Shown: positions 8,556 to 17,853, counted from the first letter of the stretch. The stretch is DNA of 64,000 nucleotides from Slackia sp. (GCA_020725885.1 DYEA01000016.1:62001-126000); one strand, 5' to 3'. The notes: generated by a model from the sequence alone, not told the origin. Made by a program: numbers and translations.

Positions 8556-9428
8556 ATGAAGAAGATCGCCGTGCTCGGGCTGGCGTTCGCCCTCGCGCTT
8601 TCGGCAGCGGGGCTTGCTGGCTGCGGGCAGAACCAGCAGACAGGCGGGGAGCCTGCTGAGCCCGAGACCCCTGCGCTGTCCGGCACCATCACGATCCAGG
8701 GCTCGGACACGATGGTGAACCTGGCCACCGCGTGGGCCGAGAAGTTCATGGATGAGAATCCCGAGGTGGAAGTCACTGTGCAGGGCGGCGGTTCTGGCAC
8801 CGGCATCGCTGCGCTGATCAACGGCACGGTCGACTTCGCCAACGCTTCGCGCGAGATGAAGGAAGAAGAGATCGCCGAGGCGGAGAGCAAGGGGATCAAC
8901 CCGGTCGAGCACAAGGTCGCGATCGACGGCATCGCCGTGATCGTGAATGCGGCGAACCCGGTCGAAGCGTTGACGATGGAGCAGCTCGGCAAGATCTTCC
9001 GCGGCGAGATCACGAACTGGAAAGAGGTCGGCGGTCCTGACAAGCCGATCGTGCTGCTTTCCCGCGACAGCTCTTCGGGCACGTACGAGTACTTCAAGGA
9101 GGAAGTGGTCGGCAAGGACAAGGAGTACGCGAAGACCGCGAAGCTCCTGCCGTCGAGCCAGGCCATCGTCGATGAGGTCAAGGCCAACGAGGCCGGCATC
9201 GGGTACGTCGGCCTTGGTTACATCAGCGACGACGTCAAGGTCGTGGCTATCGACGGCGTCAAGGCGTCGGTCGAGACCGCCAAGGACGGCACCTATCCGA
9301 TCGCGCGCTACCTGTACATGTACAGCAACGGCGAGGTCGACGGTCTGCTGAAGGCGTACCTCGACTGGGTCCTCGGCCCGGAGGGCCAGGCTCTCGTGGC
9401 CGACGAGGGATTCGTCCCGCTGCAGTGA
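8556..9428 (+). CDS. pstS: Phosphate ABC transporter substrate-binding lipoprotein PstS
   Basis: High-affinity phosphate-binding protein of 290 residues. The N-terminus is a lipoprotein signal peptide with lipobox LAGC (Cys near residue 25), so it is tethered outside the membrane. The mature part has the PBP-like fold signatures: TIQGSDTMVNLATAWAEKF, VQGGGSGTGIAAL and LSRDSSSGTYEYF, whose Ser/Thr/Arg residues contact phosphate in the family. An AAGGAG lies 13 bases before the ATG, which is long for a Shine-Dalgarno spacing. It is the first gene of pstSCAB, divergent from the two-component pair. Confidence 0.95.
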   Translation: MKKIAVLGLAFALALSAAGLAGCGQNQQTGGEPAEPETPALSGTITIQGSDTMVNLATAWAEKFMDENPEVEVTVQGGGSGTGIAALINGTVDFANASREMKEEEIAEAESKGINPVEHKVAIDGIAVIVNAANPVEALTMEQLGKIFRGEITNWKEVGGPDKPIVLLSRDSSSGTYEYFKEEVVGKDKEYAKTAKLLPSSQAIVDEVKANEAGIGYVGLGYISDDVKVVAIDGVKASVETAKDGTYPIARYLYMYSNGEVDGLLKAYLDWVLGPEGQALVADEGFVPLQ

Positions 9429-9432
9429 CGGC

Positions 9433-10362
9433 ATGACAAACCTCACGGACCTGTCACACAGGCGGTCGGTCGGCCGCACGGCGATACGCCGTGCGGCCGA
9501 GGCCGTCGCAACGGCCATCATCCGCGCCGCAGGCTGGACTGCCATTGTCGTGCTTGCGGCTATCGCGCTGTTCCTCGCGTGGAACTCGCTGCGCGCGCTG
9601 GACGAGGTGGGGATCGCTTCGATCCTCACCGGGACGTCGTGGTATCCCACGTCTGACCCTGGCAAGTTCGGGGCCGCTCCCCTGGTGCTCGGCTCTCTCC
9701 TCGTCACCGTCGTGGCGCTCGTCGTGTGCGTGCCCGTCGGGTTGGCCGCGGCGGTCTTCTTGAGCGAGTTCGCGCCGCGACGCTTCAACGAGGTCTCCAA
9801 GGCCGTGATCGAGTTCATGGCCGCGGTTCCGTCGGTGGTGTACGGTCTCGTGGGCGTGGCGCTCGTCGTCCCGTCCGTGAAGTCCGCCTTCGGCCTTGAC
9901 AGCGGCCTGACGGCGCTCTCGGGCGGCATCGTGCTCGGCATCATGGCGTTGCCGACAGTGGTCTCGATCTCCGAGGACGCGCTGCACGCCGTCCCCTCGT
10001 CGCTCCGGCACGCCTCGTTGGCGCTGGGCAACACCCGCTGGCAGACCACGTACAAGGTGACCATCCCGGCTGCGAGCTCCGGCATCTTCGCGGCGGTCAT
10101 GCTCGGCGTGGGGCGCGCGATCGGGGAGACCATGGCCGTGCTGATGCTCACGGGCAACGCGGCCGTGATGCCGAAGACGGTGCTGGAGTCGGTCAGGACC
10201 ATGACGGGCACCATCGCGGCGGAGATGGGCGAGGTCGTGCAAGGCGGCCTGCACTACTCGGTGCTCTTCGTTGTCGGGCTGATCCTGTTCGTGGTCACCT
10301 TCGCCATCAATCTGGCCGCCGACGTGGTCCTCGAGCGGCAGCGGAAGCGGTGGGGCGCATGA
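9433..10362 (+). CDS. pstC: Phosphate ABC transporter permease PstC
   Basis: Inner-membrane permease of 309 residues with six predicted helices. The EAA loop that contacts the ATPase is seen at HAVPSSLRHASLALGNTRWQ, followed by VTIPAASSGIFAAVMLGVGRAIGETM, a PstC/PstA hallmark. It begins four bases after pstS ends, and its stop overlaps the pstA start as ATGA. It forms a heterodimer with PstA. The soluble segment between helices 1 and 2 is of the usual length. Confidence 0.94.
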   Translation: MTNLTDLSHRRSVGRTAIRRAAEAVATAIIRAAGWTAIVVLAAIALFLAWNSLRALDEVGIASILTGTSWYPTSDPGKFGAAPLVLGSLLVTVVALVVCVPVGLAAAVFLSEFAPRRFNEVSKAVIEFMAAVPSVVYGLVGVALVVPSVKSAFGLDSGLTALSGGIVLGIMALPTVVSISEDALHAVPSSLRHASLALGNTRWQTTYKVTIPAASSGIFAAVMLGVGRAIGETMAVLMLTGNAAVMPKTVLESVRTMTGTIAAEMGEVVQGGLHYSVLFVVGLILFVVTFAINLAADVVLERQRKRWGA

Positions 10363-11222
10363 GGCTCACCCGTGCGCAACGCGCCCGGCTCTCCGAGTCC
10401 GTGGCCCGATCGCTGCTCGGAGCCGCAGCCGCGGTCGTCATCGGGCTCGCGGCGTTCGTGCTCGTCTACATCGCGTGGAGGGGCGTTCCCGGCCTGAGCT
10501 GGGAGTTCCTGACGGAGGTGCCGCGCAACCGCGGGCGCGAAGGCGGCATCTTCCCGGCGCTCGTCGGGACGCTGTACGTCGTGGTCGGCACGGGTCTGCT
10601 GACTGTCCCGCTCGGCGTTCTGGGCGGAGTCTACTTGTCTGAGTACGCCCCGCGCCGTCCGTCGACCCGCCTCATCCGGCTCGCGGTCGCGAACATGGCG
10701 GGCGTGCCGTCGATCGTGTACGGCCTTTTCGGCCTCGCGGCGTTCGTGCTCGCGGCGGGATTCGGCCGCTCCATCCTGGCTGCGTCGCTGACTCTCACCT
10801 GCATGACGCTCCCGGTGGTCGTGACGGCCACGGAAGAGGCGCTGCGCCAGGTCCCGGCCGACCTGCGTCACGCGGCGCTCGCGCTCGGAGCGAGCAAGCT
10901 CCGCACGGTCATGACGGTGGTGCTCCCCGCGGCAGCTCCCGGGATCGTCACGGGCGTCGTCCTGGGCCTGGCGCGCGCCGCCGGCGAGACTGCGCCTATC
11001 CTGTTCACGGGCGCCGTGTTCCAGATGCGGCGGCTGCCAGACGGGCCCGGGTCGCAGTTCATGGCGCTGCCGTACCACATCTACACGCAGGTGACGTCGG
11101 TGCCGAACTGGAACCGGGACTTGGTGTGGGCGACGGCGTTCATCTTGGTCTTGACGGTCAGCGCCGCAAGCGCGGTCGCCGCGGTGTGGCGTTCATATAG
11201 GAGAAGGAGGACGGCGTGGTGA
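10359..11222 (+). CDS. pstA: Phosphate ABC transporter permease PstA
   Basis: Second permease of the Pst transporter, 287 residues from the ATG that overlaps the pstC stop. An in-frame GTG three codons earlier is possible, but the ATGA overlap is the more usual arrangement. It has six predicted helices and the EAA loop [20 protein letters not shown] followed by [13 protein letters not shown] and [15 protein letters not shown], which is typical of PstA. The 3' end overlaps the pstB start and contains the GGAGG used by pstB. Confidence 0.94.
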   Translation: MRLTRAQRARLSESVARSLLGAAAAVVIGLAAFVLVYIAWRGVPGLSWEFLTEVPRNRGREGGIFPALVGTLYVVVGTGLLTVPLGVLGGVYLSEYAPRRPSTRLIRLAVANMAGVPSIVYGLFGLAAFVLAAGFGRSILAASLTLTCMTLPVVVTATEEALRQVPADLRHAALALGASKLRTVMTVVLPAAAPGIVTGVVLGLARAAGETAPILFTGAVFQMRRLPDGPGSQFMALPYHIYTQVTSVPNWNRDLVWATAFILVLTVSAASAVAAVWRSYRRRRTAW

Positions 11223-12088
11223 CGAGCCTGCGCTCAGCGGTGATGTCGGCGTTCTCGGCGGTTGTCGAGCCGGTCCGGGTCGAGGGCGGAGTCCTCGAGG
11301 AGGCGGAGCGTGCAGCGACCGGGCGCTTCGAGCTGCGTTCCGTGTCTGTCGCGTACGGGTCCGAGACCGTGATCGAGGACGTCACGATGAACATCCCTCC
11401 GCAGGCGGTCACTGCCCTGATCGGACCGTCGGGTTGCGGCAAGTCGACGCTCTTGCGGTGCCTGAACAGGATGAACGATGAGTTGGGCAACGTGCGGGTC
11501 GGCGGCACCATCGCCTTGGACGGTCAGGACATCATGGCCAAGAACGTCGACCCAGTGGAGCTGCGCATGCGGGTCGGGCAGGTGTTCCAGCGCCCGAACC
11601 CGTTCCCGATGAGCATCTACGACAACGTCGCGTACGGCCCCCGGACGCAAGGGATCCGGAATCGCGACGAGCTCGACGCGATCGTGGAGGACTCGCTCAG
11701 GCGGGCCGCGCTGTGGGACGAGGTGAAGGGCTCGCTGAAGAAGCACGCCTTCGACCTGTCGGGCGGGCAGCAGCAGCGTCTGTGCATCGCGCGCGCGCTG
11801 GCCACGCGGCCCGAAGTGCTGCTGATGGACGAGCCTGCCTCCGCGCTCGACCCGATCTCGACGCAGCAGATCGAGGACACGGTCGCAGAGCTCAAGCGCA
11901 CGGTCACCATCGTCATCGTCACGCACAACATGCAGCAGGCGGCGCGCATCTCCGACCAGACGGCGTTCATGCTGCGCGAGCGCCTCGACCAGCCCGCCCG
12001 GCTCATCGAAGTGGGCGAGACCCGCAAGATGTTCACGAACCCGGACGATCCTCGTACCGAGGCGTACATCACTGGCCGTTTCGGCTAG
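11216..12088 (+). CDS. pstB: Phosphate ABC transporter ATPase PstB
   Basis: ATPase of the Pst importer, 290 residues. It has Walker [10 protein letters not shown] near residue 71, the Q-loop [15 protein letters not shown], signature [16 protein letters not shown], Walker [14 protein letters not shown] and the H-loop [14 protein letters not shown]. Those Q-loop and H-loop variants are diagnostic of PstB. About 37 extra residues precede the usual start of the domain, longer than most PstB proteins. Two in-frame GTGs (11216, 11219) follow GGAGG at 5 and 8 bases, so the exact start is open. No phoU gene follows; a hairpin does. Confidence 0.94.
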   Translation: MVTSLRSAVMSAFSAVVEPVRVEGGVLEEAERAATGRFELRSVSVAYGSETVIEDVTMNIPPQAVTALIGPSGCGKSTLLRCLNRMNDELGNVRVGGTIALDGQDIMAKNVDPVELRMRVGQVFQRPNPFPMSIYDNVAYGPRTQGIRNRDELDAIVEDSLRRAALWDEVKGSLKKHAFDLSGGQQQRLCIARALATRPEVLLMDEPASALDPISTQQIEDTVAELKRTVTIVIVTHNMQQAARISDQTAFMLRERLDQPARLIEVGETRKMFTNPDDPRTEAYITGRFG

Positions 12089-12118
12089 ACTCGACTCGTT
12101 CCCGGCGGAGAAAAGAGG

Positions 12119-12148
12119 ACGAGGCCCGTTGGGGGGGACGGGCCTCGT
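12119..12148 (+). terminator. Hairpin terminator after pstB
   Basis: A perfect 10-base stem (ACGAGGCCCG with CGGGCCTCGT) encloses a G-rich loop and sits 31 bases after the pstB stop. Only a short TTC follows, so intrinsic termination may be partial, but it marks the end of the pst operon and separates it from the aldo/keto reductase gene. Confidence 0.7.
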
Positions 12149-12297
12149 TCAGGTGAGCGGCGTTCCCCGCGTCCGAGGGGGGAGGGAAGATGCGGGTCGC
12201 CCTGCTCGTCACGGAGTATAGCAACAACCGTGCCATGATGCAAGCATCTCTGGTAAAGATTCATTCGTTAATTCGACGACGATACGAGGAGGCGGTC

Positions 12298-13239
12298 ATG
12301 GAACGCGTCGCGCTTGCCGCGCTGGGAAGGCAGGTGAGCCGGGTCGCGCTCGGCACGTGGTCGATGGGCGGATGGATGTGGGGCGGCGCGGACGAGCGCT
12401 CGGCCCGCGCGACCATCGAGCGCGCGCTCGAGATGGGGATCGACGTCATCGACACGGCGCCGGTCTACGGGTTCGGGCTGTCTGAGCGGCTCGTCGGCGA
12501 GGTGCTGGAATCGCTCGGCGTTCGCGAGCGCGTCGTGATCGCCACGAAGTGCGGCCTGGTGTGGGACGAACGGCAGGAGCCGTGGCGCGACTCGTCGCCA
12601 GAGAGCATCCGCCGCGAGGTCGTCGCGTCGCTTGAGCGCCTGAAGACATCGTGGATCGACCTGTATCAGGTCCACTGGCCCGACGAAAGCACGCCTATCG
12701 AGGAGACCGCGGCAGCCATCCAGGAACTCGTCGACGAAGGTCTCGTCAGGGCCGTCGCCGTGTGCAACTACACTGCAGAGCAAGTGGATCGCTTCGCCCG
12801 CGCATGCCGTCTCGATGCCGTGCAGTTGCGCCTGAACCTCTTCGAGCGCGCGAACCTTCCCGTATTCGAGCACGCTCACGAGCGCGGGATGCTCACGATG
12901 GCGTACAGCCCGCTTGCGCGCGGGCTGCTCACTGGCAGCATGCGTCCAGACGTGGAGCCGAGCGACGCGGCCCGGCGCGCGCCGATGTACCACGGCGAGC
13001 TGTATCGGCGCCACCTGGCGGCCGTCGAGCAGCTGGACGCGTGGGCGCGTGAGCAGCACGGACGCCGCGTGACCCACCTCGCCGCACGCTGGTTGCTCGA
13101 CCAGCCCTCGGTGTCGATGATCCTGTGGGGCGCCAGGAAGCCGGAGCATCTCGACGCCATCGACGGCGTGTGGGGGTTCGCGCTCGAGGAGGACGACTTC
13201 GAGCGCATCGACGCGATCCTCGACGAAGCGCTCGGCTGA
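12298..13239 (+). CDS. Aldo/keto reductase
   Basis: Cytoplasmic NAD(P)H-dependent oxidoreductase of 313 residues with a TIM barrel. The AKR catalytic tetrad is visible: Asp in VIDTAPVYGFG, the Tyr of that segment, Lys in IATKCGLVW and His in YQVHWPD. It resembles the YajO/Tas/general-stress-protein-69 group in TWSMGGWMWGG and the later AYSPLARGLLTG. Start chosen at the ATG after GAGGAGG; the frame runs 36 codons upstream without domain sequence. The upstream 150 bases are AT-richer than the surroundings. Substrate unknown. Convergent with the MFS gene, five bases apart. Confidence 0.88.
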   Translation: MERVALAALGRQVSRVALGTWSMGGWMWGGADERSARATIERALEMGIDVIDTAPVYGFGLSERLVGEVLESLGVRERVVIATKCGLVWDERQEPWRDSSPESIRREVVASLERLKTSWIDLYQVHWPDESTPIEETAAAIQELVDEGLVRAVAVCNYTAEQVDRFARACRLDAVQLRLNLFERANLPVFEHAHERGMLTMAYSPLARGLLTGSMRPDVEPSDAARRAPMYHGELYRRHLAAVEQLDAWAREQHGRRVTHLAARWLLDQPSVSMILWGARKPEHLDAIDGVWGFALEEDDFERIDAILDEALG

Positions 13240-13244
13240 CCTGC

Positions 13245-14597
13245 CTAGCAGGGGCCGTCGCCCTCGCAGATGAGGGCGGGACGAGCGAGCAGCAGCACGC
13301 CGTAGGCGGCCACGACGGCGCCGCCGAGCGCGACAGCAGGCTGCGTGCCGATGCGTTCTGCAAGCCATCCGAACAAGGCAGCGCCGACGGGCATCATGCC
13401 CATGAAAGCCATCACGAACAGCGCCATGACACGTCCGCGCACCGCCCCTTCGGCCGCCAGCTGCAGCGAGGTGTTGATGCTGGAGACGATGGCCAGGAAC
13501 GCTGCCCCGATGGCGAACAGGACGATGCCGGAAGCCACGGGCATGCGGGAGGCGGCCAGCAGGATGACGCCGATGCCCATCGTCACGAAGCCGATCCGGA
13601 TGATGCGTTCGCGCCGGATCCTTCGTGACAGCGTGGCGACGACCAGCGCGCTGGCGAGCGCGCCCGCGCCGTTCGCCGCCATCAGAAGCGAGTAGCCGGT
13701 GCCTCCGAGGCGAAGCACGCTGCGGGCGATGGCTGGCAGCAGCGCCGCGAACGGCATCCCGAACGTCGTGAGCACGGCCGCGCTGATGAGCAGCCACGCC
13801 ACCCGCGGGTGCTCGCGGGCATACCGGACGCCTCCGAGGAGCATGTCTCGCGCCGAGCCGGCCGTGCGGCGAGGCCGATCGCTGCCGCGAGTGCGGATCA
13901 CCGCAAGCGCGGCGATGACGAACAAGAAGCTCGCCGCGTTCGCGTAGAACACGGCGGTGACGCCGAACACGGCGAAGACCCCCCCGCCGACGACCGGCCC
14001 CAGGAACCTCGCCGCGTTGAACTGGGCAGAGTTCAGCGCGATGGCGTTCATCAGCGACTGCGGCGGCACGAGCTCCGGGGTGAGCGCTTGCCACGCGGGC
14101 GACATGAGCGCCTGGAAGACGCCGCCCACAAGCACGAGCGAGTAGATCCATCCCATCGAGATGCGTCCGGTCTGGTTGAGGACGCCGAAAGCCACCGCTT
14201 GGAGCATCAGAGCGACCTGCGTGAAGATCAGGAGCTGCCTGCGGTCCAGACGGTCCGCGAGGACTCCTGCGAAGACGGCGAGGAACGTGACGGGAAGCCC
14301 AGAGAGCGCATTCACGAACCCGAGCGCTTGGGACGACGCGGTGAGGTCGTAGACCACCCAGCCCAGCGCCACGACCTGCATCCAGGAACCGACGTTCGAG
14401 AGCAGGGCGCCCGCGAACGCGAGCGCGAAGTCGCGGTATGCGAATGACTCGAACGTCTTGAAGCGCGACAGCAGCCCGGCCGGCGGGCTGCACGCATCGG
14501 CCTCGGCAGTCAGGGTGTCAGGTCCTTCCACGCAGGCGTCTTCGTCGTCTTGGGTCCTGACTTCGCTCGCATCGTGAGCCGCACGATCGGGCTCCAC
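13245..14597 (-). CDS. MFS transporter (MFS_3/EntS-like exporter group)
   Basis: Major facilitator protein of about 450 residues. A roughly 35-residue polar, acidic N-terminal tail precedes about twelve membrane helices. The motif-A-like loop GVLADRLDRRQLL between helices 2 and 3, together with AGALLSNVGSWMQ, LMNAIALNSAQFNAARFLGP and the cytoplasmic RTRGSDRPRRTAG loop, match the MFS_3 group that includes enterobactin exporters and macrolide efflux proteins. The GTG start lies six bases after GAGGAGG. Substrate cannot be assigned; there are no siderophore genes nearby. Confidence 0.82.
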   Translation of the reverse strand: MEPDRAAHDASEVRTQDDEDACVEGPDTLTAEADACSPPAGLLSRFKTFESFAYRDFALAFAGALLSNVGSWMQVVALGWVVYDLTASSQALGFVNALSGLPVTFLAVFAGVLADRLDRRQLLIFTQVALMLQAVAFGVLNQTGRISMGWIYSLVLVGGVFQALMSPAWQALTPELVPPQSLMNAIALNSAQFNAARFLGPVVGGGVFAVFGVTAVFYANAASFLFVIAALAVIRTRGSDRPRRTAGSARDMLLGGVRYAREHPRVAWLLISAAVLTTFGMPFAALLPAIARSVLRLGGTGYSLLMAANGAGALASALVVATLSRRIRRERIIRIGFVTMGIGVILLAASRMPVASGIVLFAIGAAFLAIVSSINTSLQLAAEGAVRGRVMALFVMAFMGMMPVGAALFGWLAERIGTQPAVALGGAVVAAYGVLLLARPALICEGDGPC

Positions 14598-14619
14598 GCA
14601 ATACCTCCTCGCCAAAGAC

Positions 14620-14646
14620 GCCGCCCCTGCGCTGGGCAGGGGCGGC
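14620..14646 (-). terminator. Hairpin terminator after the glutamate-synthase-like gene
   Basis: Perfect 11-base stem GCCGCCCCTGC/GCAGGGGCGGC with a 5-base loop, 51 bases past the stop of the upstream minus-strand gene and followed on that strand by GTCTTT. It separates the glutamate-synthase-like gene from the MFS gene. Confidence 0.75.
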
Positions 14647-14697
14647 ACACCTTCGTGCGGCTATTGTACGGCAGCGTTGCGCGCCGCGCGAAACGTT

Positions 14698-16287
14698 CTA
14701 TGCGTCGATGATGTCGAACGCCTCCTGGCGGTACGCATCCATCACGTACGGGATGCCGGAGATCTCGGCGGCCTCGCGGGTGAGCGCCATGAGGTCCGCC
14801 TGCGAGATCGTCGACAGCCGCATGTTGCGCGAGCCGCTCATCAGCTGCTGCAGGCCCACCTTGATCTTGTCGGCGAAGGTGTAGATGCCGATGGCGCCGA
14901 GCGGGAAGTTCTTCACCTCGTCGCCGTACTTCGCCTTGAGGGTCTCGTACGACACGAAGATCTCCTCGACGGTGGTCCCGTACTCCGAGACCGTCTTCGG
15001 CAGATCGTTGTTCTCCAGCCACTTGCCGATGTTCTTGCCGACGAAGCCGGGAATCATGAGCGCGCGGCCCATGCAGACGGCCTTCGTGTGCGGAGCGCCG
15101 AGCGCGAGCACCTTGAAGACGTGGTCCTCGGTGGAGAAGCCGCCGGCGATCGCGATGTCCGGCACGTACGCGCCCTTTGCGCGCAGGCGCTCGACGAGCT
15201 GGTTGGTCATGCACTGGAGGTAGAAGGTGGGGACGCCCCACTCCTCCATCATGCGCCACGGGCTCATGCCTGTGCCGCCCGGCGCGCCGTCGATGGTGAG
15301 CAGGTCGATCTTGGCGTTGCTCGCCCACTTGATCGCCATCGCGAGCTCACGCATCGGGTAGGCGCCCGTCTTGAGCGTCACGCGCTTGGCGCCGAGCGAG
15401 CGCAGGCGCTCGACCTCGGCGTAGAACGACTCCTCGTCGATGAAGCCGAGGCGGCTGTGGCGCTCGAAGTGCTTGATGGCGGTCGCGCGGTACGCCGCCT
15501 GGACGGCCGGGTCGCTCGGATCGGGCGTCACCAGGTAGCCGCGGCGCTGCAGCTCGAGCGCGCGCTCCAGCGAGTCGACCTTGATCTCGCCGCCGATGCA
15601 CTTCGCGCCCTGGCCCCACTTCAGCTCGATGGTCTCGACGCCGAGCTTCTCGATGACGTACTCGGCGACGCCGAGGCGCGTGTCCTCGACGTTGAGCTGC
15701 ACCAGGATGTCGCCGTAGCCCTCGTGGTAGCGGCGGTACAGCTCGACGCGGCGTTCCATGTCCGGCGCCTTGACGACCTTGCCCTTGTCGTCACGCTCGA
15801 GCGCGGGGTCGATGCCGCAGACGTTCTCGCCGCAGACGATGGAGATGCCGGAGATCGCGGCGCCGATGGCGAAGTGCTCCCAGTTCTTGCGCGCGATCTC
15901 GGTGGAGCCGAGCGCGCCGGTGAAGATCGGGAGCTTCATGCGGACCTTGTTCTGGTAGCCGAACTCGGTCTCGGTGTCCACCATCGGGAAGAGCGTGTTG
16001 TCGGGGTTGCCCTCGACGCCCTCAGGCAGGCCTTTGGCGCCGAGCGCGTAGCCCTGGATGTTCAGGTGCGAGTAGTCGACCGGGTAGTCCTTGTCGCCGC
16101 CGGCAGTGATCTCGCCGAACGGGCCCGGGTAGATGACCTCCCGGCCACGGAAGGTCGCCTTGAATATCTCGCAGTTGCCGCGGCACCCGTCGACGCAACG
16201 CGTGCAGATGCCGGATGAGGGCGACACGTCGCGCGAGCGGTTGCTCGTCTGGGTCGCCTCGTTCGCATTCGGACGCCTGAGATTCAT
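14698..16287 (-). CDS. FMN-binding glutamate synthase family protein
   Basis: A 529-residue protein homologous to the synthase (FMN) domain of GltB, lacking the glutaminase domain and the C-terminal beta helix. The FMN/2-oxoglutarate barrel is seen in KLPIFTGALGSTEIARKNWE, IELKWGQGAKCIGGEI, LLTIDGAPGGTGMSPWRMM and IAIAGGFSTEDHVFKVLALG. The N-terminus has a Cys cluster (C28, C31, C35, C39, in CTRCVDGCRGNC) that could hold an Fe-S centre. No gltD-like partner is in the window, so its electron and ammonia donors are unknown. It is divergent from glnA across a GlnR-like operator, which supports a role in nitrogen assimilation. ATG preceded by AGGGG. Confidence 0.85.
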   Translation of the reverse strand: MNLRRPNANEATQTSNRSRDVSPSSGICTRCVDGCRGNCEIFKATFRGREVIYPGPFGEITAGGDKDYPVDYSHLNIQGYALGAKGLPEGVEGNPDNTLFPMVDTETEFGYQNKVRMKLPIFTGALGSTEIARKNWEHFAIGAAISGISIVCGENVCGIDPALERDDKGKVVKAPDMERRVELYRRYHEGYGDILVQLNVEDTRLGVAEYVIEKLGVETIELKWGQGAKCIGGEIKVDSLERALELQRRGYLVTPDPSDPAVQAAYRATAIKHFERHSRLGFIDEESFYAEVERLRSLGAKRVTLKTGAYPMRELAMAIKWASNAKIDLLTIDGAPGGTGMSPWRMMEEWGVPTFYLQCMTNQLVERLRAKGAYVPDIAIAGGFSTEDHVFKVLALGAPHTKAVCMGRALMIPGFVGKNIGKWLENNDLPKTVSEYGTTVEEIFVSYETLKAKYGDEVKNFPLGAIGIYTFADKIKVGLQQLMSGSRNMRLSTISQADLMALTREAAEISGIPYVMDAYRQEAFDIIDA

Positions 16288-16338
16288 GCTGACCCCTGTT
16301 CCTCCCGTGTCTCTACGGCTGGCTGGTTTTGCGCTATG

Positions 16339-16365
16339 GTAACGCAGTCGAAACACAGTCGAAAC
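16339..16365 (+). promoter_or_regulatory. GlnR-type operator in the gltB-like/glnA intergenic region
   Basis: GTAAC (16339-16343), six bases, GAAAC (16350-16354), six bases, GAAAC (16361-16365). Both spacers end in CAGTC, so CAGTCGAAAC is also an exact 10-base direct repeat with 11-base period. This matches the actinobacterial GlnR consensus gTnAC-n6-GaAAc as I know it from Streptomyces and mycobacteria. It lies 48 bases before the glnA start and about 50 bases before the divergent glutamate-synthase-like start, so one site could control both. Confidence 0.7.
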
Positions 16366-16412
16366 CGCGAATCGGATAAACCAGCGAGCTCCTTGCGAGA
16401 AAGGGCGTGAAG

Positions 16413-17741
16413 ATGCCGCAGCAGTTGCGACACGACGCAGTGAAAGCCATCAAAGACCAGAAGGTGGAGTTCATCCACCTGTGGTTCACCGACGTGCTGG
16501 GCTTCCTGAAGAGCTTCACGATCGACGTCGAGGAGCTCGAGGTCGCGATGACAGAGGGGATGGGGTTCGACGGTTCGTCGATCCAGGGCTTCGCGCGCAT
16601 CCAGGAGTCGGACATGATCGCGCTTCCCGATCCGACGACCCTGCAGATCCTGCCCTGGCGGCAGAAGGGGTCGCTCGTCGCGACCATGTTCTGCGACATC
16701 GTCAAGCCGGACGGCTCCCCGTACGAGGCCGACCCGCGCTACGTGCTCAAGCGCAACCTCGCGCGCGCCGCGGAGATGGGCTACACCTTCTACGTCGGCC
16801 CTGAGCTGGAGTACTACTACCTGAAGAGCGAGACGGAGCCCGAACCGCTCGACAAGGGAACGTACTTCGACCAGACGACGCGCGACCTTGCGGTCGACCT
16901 GCGCAAGGACACGGTCCGCGCACTCAAGCGTTTCGGCATCCAGGTGGAGTACAGCCACCATGAGGTCGGACCGAGCCAGCACGAGATCGACCTTCGGTAC
17001 CGCGAGGCGTTGGCGATGGCCGACGCGGTGATGACGTACCGAGTGGTCGTCAAGGAGATCGCGCAGATGAACGGCGTGTACGCGACCTTCATGCCGAAGC
17101 CGCTCTTCGGCGAGGCCGGGAGCGGCATGCACGTGCACCAGTCGCTGTTCAAGGACGGCAAGAACGCCTTCTACGACCCCGAGGACGAGTACCACCTCTC
17201 GGCGACCGCCAAGGCGTACATCGCGGGCATCCTGGCACACGCGCGCGAGATCTGCGCCGTGACGAACCAGTGGGTGAACAGCTACAAGCGGCTCGTGTCG
17301 GGATATGAGGCGCCGGTCTACATCTGCTGGGCGCACCGCAACCGCTCGGCGCTCATCCGCGTGCCGATGTACAAGCCGGGCAAGGAGGCAGCGACGCGGA
17401 TCGAGCTGCGCTCGCCCGACCCGGCGTGCAACCCGTACCTCGCGTTCGCTGTGATGCTGGCGGCCGGCCTCGACGGCATCGAGCGAGGGCTCGAGCTGCC
17501 GCCGGACGTGACGGACGACGTGTACGAGATGTCCGACGAAGAGCGTGCCCGGCACGGCATCGAGCAGCTGCCCGAAGACCTGTACGAGGCCATCAAGGAG
17601 ATGGAGACGAGCGACCTCGTGCGTCGCGCGCTCGGCGACCAGGTCTTCGAGTGGTTCTTGCGGAACAAGACGGCCGAGTGGCACGAGTACCGCACGCGCG
17701 TGACCCCGTGGGAGACGGAGAACTACCTGCCGCTGCTGTGA
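16413..17741 (+). CDS. glnA: Glutamine synthetase, type I-alpha
   Basis: ATP-dependent ligation of ammonia to glutamate; cytoplasmic dodecamer. The 442 residues contain the N-terminal beta-grasp DGSSIQGFARIQESD, the ATP/metal signature YVGPELEYYYL and GSGMHVHQSLF, and the glutamate-binding ATRIELRSPDPACNPY. The segment DVYEMSDEERARHGIEQLP has the form of GSI-alpha enzymes rather than the adenylylated NLYDLP site of GSI-beta, so control is likely by feedback and transcription, not adenylylation. Start at ATG, eight bases after AAAGGG; a GTG two codons earlier is possible. The GlnR-like box upstream suggests nitrogen control. Confidence 0.96.
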   Translation: MPQQLRHDAVKAIKDQKVEFIHLWFTDVLGFLKSFTIDVEELEVAMTEGMGFDGSSIQGFARIQESDMIALPDPTTLQILPWRQKGSLVATMFCDIVKPDGSPYEADPRYVLKRNLARAAEMGYTFYVGPELEYYYLKSETEPEPLDKGTYFDQTTRDLAVDLRKDTVRALKRFGIQVEYSHHEVGPSQHEIDLRYREALAMADAVMTYRVVVKEIAQMNGVYATFMPKPLFGEAGSGMHVHQSLFKDGKNAFYDPEDEYHLSATAKAYIAGILAHAREICAVTNQWVNSYKRLVSGYEAPVYICWAHRNRSALIRVPMYKPGKEAATRIELRSPDPACNPYLAFAVMLAAGLDGIERGLELPPDVTDDVYEMSDEERARHGIEQLPEDLYEAIKEMETSDLVRRALGDQVFEWFLRNKTAEWHEYRTRVTPWETENYLPLL

Positions 17742-17853
17742 CGCAGGCGACGGGGTCGCGCGCACGCCGTTCGTCGCATGCTCCTTCAGACTGACGGCTC
17801 GACTGCCGAGACAAACGGTAGAGGAGCGCAGTCAGCGGATGCGGAGGCGTGCG

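Noticed and set aside
12190-12297. 36-codon upstream extension of the aldo/keto reductase
   Set aside because: No family similarity; a good GAGGAGG sits before the inner ATG, and the stretch is AT-rich like a promoter region.
16407-16412. Alternative GTG start of glnA two codons upstream
   Set aside because: Shine-Dalgarno spacing of only two bases; the ATG has eight.
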